This document shows, piece by piece, positions 1 through 7,300 of a DNA stretch of 10,207 nt. The notes under the pieces are model-generated. The model saw only the letters and a list, made by a program, of their open reading frames with translations, made no database searches and was not told the DNA's origin. The translations under genes were made by a program, and so were the position numbers. The DNA is taken from NCBI GenBank assembly GCA_002413665.1, contig DHXK01000202.1:1-10207 (forward strand), given 5' to 3'. Each line of letters begins with the position of its first letter. Position 1 is the stretch's first letter. This stretch comes from Legionellales bacterium UBA5158. GTDB taxonomy: Bacteria > Pseudomonadota > Gammaproteobacteria > DSM-16500.

Positions 1-451
1 CACACTTTAGCTGACACGCCCTTAACTGAACAAATGAACAAGTTTTGATAGGTAAATTATGCTGGACACTAATCGACGAAAAATTTTGCAAGCCGACTAA
101 TTGGTTATTTATCACAATCTGAAAACTACTATTTCTTCCTAAAGGGAGTATGCAATTTATTTGCTCGGGTAGAATTATTACTGAGTATAGTTTATTTGTG
201 TTAATCAAGAGAATATCATTCTGTGTTCGAAATAATTTTTTCTTAATGTTGACTAAATCGTAAGTCGAAAAATTGTCTTTTAATTCGATAATATGTAAAA
301 AAATATTTTCTTTCATAACCCCAGAGTAACTTACATATTGAGGGTGTAAATCATTAAAAAATTGAATTTGAGCAACAATTTTTTTACCAGAATTTAAATT
401 AAAATCGATAACTTGATTGTTTTGCCCTTCGGCTAATATTAATAATGGCAT
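1..451 (-). CDS. Hypothetical protein, 5' part only (runs off left edge)
   Basis: The frame opens with ATG at 451-449 and stays open for 150 codons to the window edge, which is unlikely by chance in such AT-rich DNA. An AGGA ribosome binding site sits 6 nt before the ATG, which supports both the gene and this start. The protein begins MPLLILAEGQ and has many short alternating hydrophobic/polar stretches (for example FLHIIELKD and SVIILPEQI), suggesting a mostly beta structure. It has no signal peptide or membrane segment. Cysteines fall at residues 100, 138, 146 and 150. I do not recognise the family and assign no function. The 3' end, and so the full length and any C-terminal domain, lie outside the window. 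Two -10-like boxes upstream suggest it has its own promoter. I am confident that it is coding and have no basis for a role. Confidence 0.75.
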   Translation of the reverse strand, partial: MPLLILAEGQNNQVIDFNLNSGKKIVAQIQFFNDLHPQYVSYSGVMKENIFLHIIELKDNFSTYDLVNIKKKLFRTQNDILLINTNKLYSVIILPEQINCILPLGRNSSFQIVINNQLVGLQNFSSISVQHNLPIKTCSFVQLRACQLKC

Positions 452-481
452 ACAATTTCCTAGTCATTAAGATTTAACTTA

Positions 482-500
482 ATTATAGGTGATGATTATA
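482..500 (-). promoter_or_regulatory. Tandem -10-like boxes upstream of the left-edge gene
   Basis: On the minus strand two perfect TATAAT hexamers lie 13 bp apart, at 500-495 and 487-482, some 30 to 50 nt before the ATG of the left-edge gene. No good -35 box is seen at 16-18 bp from either. The position suits a promoter with alternative start points, but AT-rich DNA gives such hexamers by chance. Confidence 0.35.
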
Positions 501-544
501 AGTAATGTGAGTTAGAAAAATAAATTTTTAAGCAATTGAGTCTA

Positions 545-573
545 TTGACGATCTTATCAGAGCTACGTAAACA
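545..573 (+). promoter_or_regulatory. Weak candidate + strand promoter
   Basis: TTGACG at 545-550 matches five of six -35 consensus bases. It is followed at exactly 17 bp by TAAACA at 568-573, which matches only three of six -10 bases. It would drive a transcript from about 580 toward the hairpin at 661-684. There is no + strand gene here, so this is only a candidate. Confidence 0.15.
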
Positions 574-660
574 AAAAAGGTAGCATTAAAAACTAGTACA
601 AAACATTTAATTTAATCCATAGAGCCTGCGTTTAAACTTCAGTACTTCGCTAGAGCATTT

Positions 661-684
661 GAGCCTACGTGTAGGGGCTCTTTT
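661..684 (+). terminator. Hairpin plus T-run, reading on the + strand
   Basis: GAGCC at 661-665 pairs with GGCTC at 676-680, and an inner TA/TA pairing is possible. TTTT follows at 681-684, the layout of an intrinsic terminator for + strand transcription. On the minus strand, where all the genes lie, the hairpin is followed by AAATGC, so it would not work well for them. The T-run is short, hence moderate confidence. Confidence 0.35.
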
Positions 685-743
685 AAGGAAAGGCTACCAG
701 CACGCTTAGGCTGCTCCTTACACTCAAAGCTTTAAGTAAAAGG

Positions 744-1019
744 TTAACCTTGCTTAGTCGGAGGATGGGGTAATTTCGTCTCATCAATTCCCAGCTCTAA
801 TAAACATTTATAGATTTCATCAAGAATATTATTATTTTGTTGATCATCAGCACTAAGCATATTTTCCTCTTCAGCAACACTCAACTCTCTTTCATCATAT
901 GCCCAACGTTCCAGAATATCGATTTTTTGCGATTTTGTGATTGTTTCATCAGTGAGTATATCGCGTGGGTTTTTATAAACACTTCCTGGATTGAGTTTCG
1001 CCATTTCTTTATCAGTCAT
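744..1019 (-). CDS. Small conserved hypothetical protein (91 aa)
   Basis: The start is ATG at 1019-1017, with a strong AGGGA ribosome binding site 7 nt upstream. The protein is short, acidic and soluble, with no signal peptide or membrane segment. Its core, residues 17-54, carries NPRDIL followed by a probable long helix with the motif QKIDILERWAYDERE and then LSVAEEENM. A second likely helix spans about 64-76, and the tail is proline-rich (PHPP). From memory, this NP.D.L...QKI.IL..W.YD.RE..VAEEE pattern recurs in short uncharacterised proteins of many proteobacteria, with no established function. It lies 201 bp downstream of the diguanylate cyclase stop and has its own -10 box, so it is probably transcribed separately. 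Coding confidence is high; the function is unknown. Confidence 0.85.
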   Translation of the reverse strand: MTDKEMAKLNPGSVYKNPRDILTDETITKSQKIDILERWAYDERELSVAEEENMLSADDQQNNNILDEIYKCLLELGIDETKLPHPPTKQG

Positions 1020-1051
1020 AAGTCTTTCCCTAATGATGTTGTCCTTTAATT

Positions 1052-1080
1052 ATTATATTAACAAAAATACTAGACTTAAA
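1052..1080 (-). promoter_or_regulatory. Promoter candidate for the 91-aa gene
   Basis: On the minus strand a perfect TATAAT lies at 1057-1052. A weak -35 hexamer, TTTAAG, lies 17 bp upstream at 1080-1075. The -10 box is about 32 nt before the ATG, leaving a leader of roughly 25 nt that includes the AGGGA ribosome binding site. Confidence 0.45.
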
Positions 1081-1220
1081 TGCAAAAAAATGTGGAATGT
1101 TAAATAGGTAGGCTACGATTTAAACTTTCCCTCGTAAAATAAAATACTAGAATATCAATTTTGTTCAAAATTAATGACACCAAGAAACCCACTGTCGCAA
1201 AATTTTACGTTTCATCTAAG

Positions 1221-4181
1221 CTAACTGTTATCCCTTTTCTTATTGTTCCCGTCTTCGTTCGCTATAACAACTTTATTTTTACCCGTATTTTTTGCTTCAT
1301 ACAGAGCTTTATCAGCAGATGCTACCAGTGAATCAAGAGTCAAACCGTTTTGAGGATATCGTGCAATGCCTATAGAAATAGTCATTTTTTTTATTTTATA
1401 TTCATAACAATCTATTTGTAAGTTTTCTACCGCTAAGCGAAGATTGTTAGCTTTTTTATAAATAGCATCCAACTGCATATCTTTAAAATATAATAAAAAC
1501 TCTTCACCACCCCACCTACAAGCAATATCGCTCTTACGGACATATTCAAGAAATAATTGACTTAACTTTTTAAGTACTAGATCTCCAGTTCCATGACCAA
1601 AACTATCATTTATTTTTTTAAAATAATCAATATCCATTAAAAGAATTCCAAAACTAGAATCAATACGTTTAGCATTCGATATTTCTTGCTTTATCGACTC
1701 CTCCAAATAACGTCGATTATATAAACCCGTTAACGGGTCATGCACAGAGAGTTGGCGTAAATTTTCACGCAACTGTAGACTGACGAAACTTAAAGCTAAT
1801 TGATCCGCCATTAGTTGCATTAAACTAGAGGTTGACCACGTTAAAAAGTCAGCCTGATCTTTAGGAGCCTCTATATGCAATAGACCTAGAGTTTGAAAGC
1901 TTGATTGTATGGGAATACAAATATAAGCTGGTAGCAAGCTGTCTGTAGATTGCATATGTTTGCATCTCAAATCCACATCCGGGTCAATGACTCGATAGGC
2001 TTTTTTCTGTCGTAGAGCCCTACAATCTTCTATATTTACGTAAAATTTATCATGACCCAAACTATATCCCCAATCGATAACGCTTTCTAATTGAGATGAG
2101 TTATTACCTGCAATATACAAAATTCCTCTTGTTATTTTTAATGCTTGCTGACAATAAAGTTTTATAGGCTCATATGTTTCTTCGATTGTTGAGCAAGCTT
2201 GCAAGTTGTTACTTAATTCATTCAGCAATAAAATTTCATAGTTACTGCGCTCAAGATCCTTCGTATATTTTGCGAGTTGCTGTTCGCTGTTTTTACGTTC
2301 AGTAAGATTTTGGACTATGCCTACAAACCCTATTTTCTTTCCCGCATCAGAATAAAGCACTGTAGCCACTAACAACCCTGGGAAAGTTGACCCGTCTTTG
2401 CGTATAAATGTCCACTCATGTGTTTCACCACCTTGGAAAAGAGCTTTAGAGATAAAAACTTCAAAGCCAGGTAATATTAATTTACCTAACTCTTCGCTTA
2501 ATTCTTTAGCACGATTTTCAACATCTTTATGATCGTGCCAAATCACGGGTGTTAGCTTATTTACAACTTCAGTTTCTTTATACCCAAGAGCCTGCTGAGC
2601 ATAACGGTTAAATAAAATAACTTTCCCGTGTTCATCAGTTGCTATAATTAAATAAGCAGCGCTATTTAATATAGCGTTATTCAGTTGTTGTGTAATCGAT
2701 AATTGTTTAGAACTATATTGCCACTTCAATATAAAAAATACGGCTATCCCTGCCAAAACAGTTATCAATAAACCTACCCACAAAACTATCCATGGCGTGG
2801 ATGTATTTTTTTCTGCGAGCATAGATATAGAGGGGTTAATAGTAATAATCCATATCTGATTATTAATAATAATTGAAGCATTTTTTTGCCAATTTAATAT
2901 CTGAGCGTTATCTTGAACCGCTACTGGCCTAATATTTGAAAATAACAGCTTGTTTTCCGAATGAACAGATACAAAAAATGTTTCTTCCATATGCAAAAAC
3001 GATAATAGGTAATTAAAAAATCCTGGGATATCAACTTCTGCAACTAAAAAGCCTTTATCATGATCATCACTAATAATAGGTTTTATGTAAAAAAATAATT
3101 TATCGTTGTTTGGTACAGGAATAAAAATATCTTCCGCTACTTGTAAATCTTGTATAGAGGATATTTTTTCGATTTTGTTTGCAACAGCAGGATCTGATTT
3201 TAACTCATAATACAAAAGTTTTTCATGGCCCTGATAGGGAACTAGCCATTGTATTTGTGTTGCTGGATTAGCCCACCCAAGCATACCTAGAAAAGAAAAA
3301 TCTTTAAGATATTTTTGTGCATCATGTTTCAATAACTCTTTCGCAGATCCTTTGGAATCGCTCCAACGTTCACTCATACGTTCCAATGATGAATAGAAGT
3401 TATCTAACTGTGCTTTTGTGATAGAAGCAAAGTTATTTGCTTTTTCTTGCAGAGTATTTTCAAACGAAATATTTTCTTTGCTGTAGATAGCAAGTGAGAG
3501 TGAAATCGTGATAATGATCCCACCAGAAACTACTGCCATAGGTGCGAAAAATAAACGATTAACTTCTTTGTTCCAAATTTTAACTAATATACTGACACTT
3601 AACAGGACGATACAAAGAGCTGTATGGACTGCCATAATAGTAAAATTTCCCCAAGTATAAGCTGTTTCCAGATTATTGCTGTAACCTATCAAAAGAGTCA
3701 TGCCTAGTGACAAAGCAGCAACACCTAGCAATGTAATGGTAAGCATTGTGTAATGACTCAGTACACCTATAGACCCTCTGTGTAATAGAAATAACGCACA
3801 ACCTATCATTAATAAAGCAAGAGCTGTATTAGGAGCCATTCTCTCTAAATGAGAAGTATCGGTTTGTATAACTGGATGAATAAATAAGGTATCAATGCCT
3901 AAATTTATTTTAAAAAGATATTCTGAAAGGGTGAGCAATAAAAAAAATATCATACTAGCAGATAACACTAAGCTCAACTTGCGAGAATGCACATCCACTG
4001 CCTGTAAAACAAAACTCCATAATAAAATAACTAACGCAGCATTAAACTGCATAGGAGCAAATGTTGGAGACATTTGAACTAACATTGGAATATGCAACAC
4101 CCATCCTGCCATCACTAGTAATGCAGTGAATCCGGTAAAGATTGTGATTAATAGCAAGAAGTATGAGCCATATAGCTTCAT
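1221..4181 (-). CDS. Membrane sensor diguanylate cyclase (CHASE-like, PAS, GAF, GGDEF)
   Basis: This enzyme should make cyclic di-GMP from two GTP at the inner membrane. The start is ATG at 4181-4179, with AAGG 7 nt upstream. Order of parts in the 986 residues: about seven membrane spans (7-233); a periplasmic region (about 235-463) resembling CHASE sensors, with GMLGWANPATQIQWLVP and a GFLVAEVDI segment; a membrane span (464-487); PAS (about 498-630, ending in the linker NLTERKNSEQQL); GAF (about 650-800); GGDEF (about 811-975). The catalytic site looks intact: GGEEF at 891-895, metal-binding region MDIDYFKKIND with D850 and N858, and GHGTGD at 862-867. R882-K-S-D885, five residues before GGEEF, is the RxxD product-inhibition site, so feedback control is expected. 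There is no EAL or HD-GYP domain, so no c-di-GMP breakdown activity is expected. The GAF part has an EDC..LR...AYRV and RCKH pattern (C720, C740, H742). The signal sensed is unknown. Confidence 0.93.
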   Translation of the reverse strand: MKLYGSYFLLLITIFTGFTALLVMAGWVLHIPMLVQMSPTFAPMQFNAALVILLWSFVLQAVDVHSRKLSLVLSASMIFFLLLTLSEYLFKINLGIDTLFIHPVIQTDTSHLERMAPNTALALLMIGCALFLLHRGSIGVLSHYTMLTITLLGVAALSLGMTLLIGYSNNLETAYTWGNFTIMAVHTALCIVLLSVSILVKIWNKEVNRLFFAPMAVVSGGIIITISLSLAIYSKENISFENTLQEKANNFASITKAQLDNFYSSLERMSERWSDSKGSAKELLKHDAQKYLKDFSFLGMLGWANPATQIQWLVPYQGHEKLLYYELKSDPAVANKIEKISSIQDLQVAEDIFIPVPNNDKLFFYIKPIISDDHDKGFLVAEVDIPGFFNYLLSFLHMEETFFVSVHSENKLLFSNIRPVAVQDNAQILNWQKNASIIINNQIWIITINPSISMLAEKNTSTPWIVLWVGLLITVLAGIAVFFILKWQYSSKQLSITQQLNNAILNSAAYLIIATDEHGKVILFNRYAQQALGYKETEVVNKLTPVIWHDHKDVENRAKELSEELGKLILPGFEVFISKALFQGGETHEWTFIRKDGSTFPGLLVATVLYSDAGKKIGFVGIVQNLTERKNSEQQLAKYTKDLERSNYEILLLNELSNNLQACSTIEETYEPIKLYCQQALKITRGILYIAGNNSSQLESVIDWGYSLGHDKFYVNIEDCRALRQKKAYRVIDPDVDLRCKHMQSTDSLLPAYICIPIQSSFQTLGLLHIEAPKDQADFLTWSTSSLMQLMADQLALSFVSLQLRENLRQLSVHDPLTGLYNRRYLEESIKQEISNAKRIDSSFGILLMDIDYFKKINDSFGHGTGDLVLKKLSQLFLEYVRKSDIACRWGGEEFLLYFKDMQLDAIYKKANNLRLAVENLQIDCYEYKIKKMTISIGIARYPQNGLTLDSLVASADKALYEAKNTGKNKVVIANEDGNNKKRDNS

Positions 4182-4221
4182 CTAATCACCTTAAAAATTA
4201 TATTTAGAAGGAGTTCATTTA

Positions 4222-4249
4222 ATTATAGTAGGTTTTTAAGATTTTAACA
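4222..4249 (-). promoter_or_regulatory. Promoter candidate for the diguanylate cyclase gene
   Basis: A perfect minus-strand TATAAT lies at 4227-4222, about 40 nt before the ATG of the cyclase. At 16 bp upstream is only a weak -35 match, TGTTAA (4249-4244). Its place between the repeat element and the gene suggests the cyclase is not solely dependent on read-through from the macroglobulin gene. Confidence 0.45.
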
Positions 4250-4272
4250 TTTTAGTGATTAATTAGGAAAAA

Positions 4273-4358
4273 CCTCATTCCCTCGCAGGGGGTAACCTAT
4301 TTAAAATCAAGCAGATACCGATAAACTCTAAATAGATTCTCGCTTACGCGGGAACGAC
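4273..4358. repeat. REP-like double-hairpin repeat element
   Basis: Two imperfect palindromes face each other. ATTCCCT-CGC-AGGGGGT at 4277-4293 forms a 7-bp stem with two G-T pairs. TTCTCGC-TTAC-GCGGGAA at 4337-4354 forms a 7-bp stem. The outer ends are inverted copies: TCATTCCCTCGC on the left against GCGGGAACGAC on the right. The shared core is GGGAATGAC, a pattern common in bacterial REP, BIME and dRS3-type intergenic repeats. It lies 15 bp past the stop codon of the macroglobulin gene, so the first hairpin met by polymerase may also protect or end that mRNA, though no clear T-run follows on the minus strand. Confidence 0.6.
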
Positions 4359-4372
4359 AGGATTGAAAGAAA

Positions 4373-7300
4373 CTATGCAGGTATAACAGTAATAGCTCCA
4401 GCGAGCCCATTTGCAATAACTTGTGGATCATACATAGCACTCGCCAAAATTGCGGGTGAAACATATTTCCCAACATTAACAGCCTTTATGCGATACACAA
4501 TTTCTTTGACATCAGGTACCGCATTCGTAAAAAATACCACACGGTCTTCACGTACATCTGCATAATCAATATTGTCAGATATGATGACTGAATCACGCAC
4601 CACATCAAAACCACCCGGAAGTAGATCGACAATAGCGATATGACTAAAGTAATGATTATCTAATGCACGCAGCTTGATGTGCACTTCCATCTCGTTACCT
4701 ACCTGTACACTAGTCATCACGTTTCCTGAGGCATCAGTATACTCTCTGTCAACTTCAAGACCCTTCTTCACAATCTTCTCTGTTGGATGTTTATCAAAAC
4801 CAGCTTGCGTCACTTGATAGAAAAAGCCTGATTTATTTGGGCCGCTAAAGTTAACTTTTTTAACCAAATCATCCAAACTGACTTTTTGATAAATTGAATC
4901 TATCTGCGTCAGTGATTTTTCTTTTCCATAAGCAAGGGTAGCTGTCATGGAATAACCTTGACTCGCTGGAACAGAGTACGCTTCTGCGTAAGCTGACAAA
5001 GCAAGACTAGTATAACCCGACAAGATTGTACTTATTTCACTGTTATTTAACGCATTTACTAAAGGCATTAGCACACTATCATTCAGCTGCGGCAAACGAT
5101 CAGGAAAGTGTCGCGCAATCAAATACAGATACTGGGCATCAGCGACATTCTTGTCATAGAAATCCGTGTCACCATCTTTTTGCTCTTGCTGCGGCTTATA
5201 GTATTCAATAAACCGATTTGCATCTTTCTCACTTTTCAATAATTGATAAGTTGATGCAATATAAGCGCTTATAATATCGTTGTGCCACGCTAGTGTTTTA
5301 TCCTGATCTAAATAAATTTGTAAATTTGTTAAATAATTTGTAGTCACCATTTCATTACGCGTTAACACATAAATTGCATAAGCTTGCACACGAGCTTGCG
5401 TTAAGCTGGTGGGCGTTTCAAGAGCGAGATCTTTAAGATAGCCCAGACCTGAACGCAACATTTCAATAGGAACGTCATAGCCTGCTGCTTTCGCATCGGT
5501 TAAAAAATGCAATGCATAGACAGATGCAAATGAGTTACTTGCATTCGCAGCGATTCCAGGCCAATAACTAAAACCACCACTAGACATTTGTCGTTGCGCT
5601 AAAGTTTGAATAAACGTTGAAATTTTGTCTGTCACTACACGAGCATCCGTAGCAAACCACGGCTGCTTGGCTAAGGCTAAAAGTGGCAATACTTTACTGG
5701 TTAATTGCTCAGTACAACCAAAAGGATAGTTATCCAAATAACGATTTAACCCTGCAACCAATATCAGTGGATTAGATGAAATGACAGCCTCTACCGATCG
5801 ATATTCAGGATAAAGTACACGATCAATGTCAACTGACTGATGACCACTAGCATGATATCCGCTGGTCAATGTCGTTGAATAAGCCGTTGCAGGTCGCACA
5901 CTTAGAGTAGAGTTAATTTGACTAGACTTACCTAAACTGTCCGCGATAAAACTTAATGTCGCAGATCCCAGCAAGGATTTTGCGCGCAACTTAAAGTGTA
6001 CCGATTGCTCTTTGCCTTCACTAATTTTTAATTCTTGCTTGGCATCCCCGATCAACTCTAACGCGGGTGATGTTATAAATTGCACTGTGACTAACGCATT
6101 TTCTCCAGAATCTTTAACGTTATTAGCAACACTTGCAGTCACCTCAAATTCATCTCCCGGCGCCACAAAAGTAGGAACATTAGGTGTTATCACAAAATTA
6201 CCACGAACTTCCGCTGTTTTTGTCATTGCTCCTACAGCATCAGTTGCTACAGCCACTGCCATCACACGTAGTGAGCCATTAAAATAATCCGGCACGTGAT
6301 ACACCAATTGTTTGCTAGCGCTATCGACATCAATAATCCCAGACCAGAATACAACCGGCAAATCTGTTTTACGTTTAAATGGATTTAAAGTTTTTAATGC
6401 TGACGCCTCTCCCCCATCTCCACCCACTGCAGAAAGTTCTCGATCTTGCACAAACTTAGGCAAAATCTGATCCAAGGTTTGCAGCGTACTCACTTCGAGC
6501 GCACGCTTTTGAAAAAAGAAACTTAATGGGTCTGGAGTCTTATATCCTGCTGCTTGTAAAATACCTTCATCAACAGCATAAACAATAATTTCACCCGGCT
6601 TATCACTCTTATACGTTATGATAAGATCCTCACCAGGACGTGCTAATGCAGGAACATCTAAATCAATATTCATCGCACGATCAGCATGATTCACCATAAA
6701 GGGAACGATACCGTAACTCAATGGACTTACAAAAATTTCATCTGAGTTCCAATCACGCACAAAAGCGACATTCACATAACCATTACCTTTAAAATCTTTT
6801 GGAATATGGATTTTTTGTATTGAGCTAGTGGTACTCGCTGTGAACCACTGCTGCGCATAAACTTTATCACGCTCAATCGTAATCAAACCGGCACCTACAT
6901 AAGGTGCTGTGATTTGCATTTCAATATCTGTATCTGGCATAAACTCATTTTTATCTAATTTAATAGTGAGCTCTGCATTTTTTGGCAAGGGTTGCTGAGC
7001 GCTACCGACTACACTAAATTTTAAACGGCTAAGCTCACTATTTTGTTTATCAAGAACTACAACAGCATAATCACCTACTTGCTGTGTCGCCAAAACATAA
7101 TCAACACCTAGCTCTGCTATGCTAAACTCATGCGTATCGACTACCGAGGTTTGCATTAATGACTGATATTGATATGTGCCATCCGTTTTTTTCACCAGCG
7201 TTGTCACAGGTCGCAATGACTGTAATTGAATTTTCAAATCTGTAACGGCTTGCTGTTTCAGATCTGAATTCACAGCGATAAAATGAACTTGATGCTGACT

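Noticed and set aside
685..719. AAGGA...TCCTT pairing with inner CAGC/GCTG as a minus-strand terminator for the 91-aa gene
   Set aside because: The pairing is interrupted by large bulges, and the minus strand continues into AAAAGAGCC with no T-run.
741..750. AGGTTAACCT palindrome over the stop codon of the 91-aa gene
   Set aside because: It is only 10 bp with no loop, and most of it is coding sequence plus the TAA stop. Chance is the simplest explanation.
837..1049. Open frame on the + strand opposite the 91-aa gene
   Set aside because: It is almost wholly antisense to a gene with a strong ribosome binding site and a conserved-looking motif. Its protein lacks any recognisable pattern.
1157..1172. 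Perfect AATTTTG/CAAAATT palindrome downstream of the cyclase gene, followed on the minus strand by a T-rich stretch
   Set aside because: The stem is nearly all A-T with a 2-nt loop, so it would be unstable. It is too weak to call a terminator in AT-rich DNA.
3895..4077. Short + strand open frame opposite the membrane domain of the cyclase
   Set aside because: It is antisense to a clear hydrophobic coding stretch, and the protein has no family features.
4182..4221. c-di-GMP riboswitch in the cyclase leader
   Set aside because: The predicted leader is only about 35 nt and AT-rich, too short for a known c-di-GMP riboswitch fold.
4182..4372. Search for a penicillin-binding protein 1C gene next to the macroglobulin gene
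   Set aside because: The 191-bp gap holds only a repeat and a promoter, and the next gene is a diguanylate cyclase. The partner, if any, is outside the window or elsewhere.
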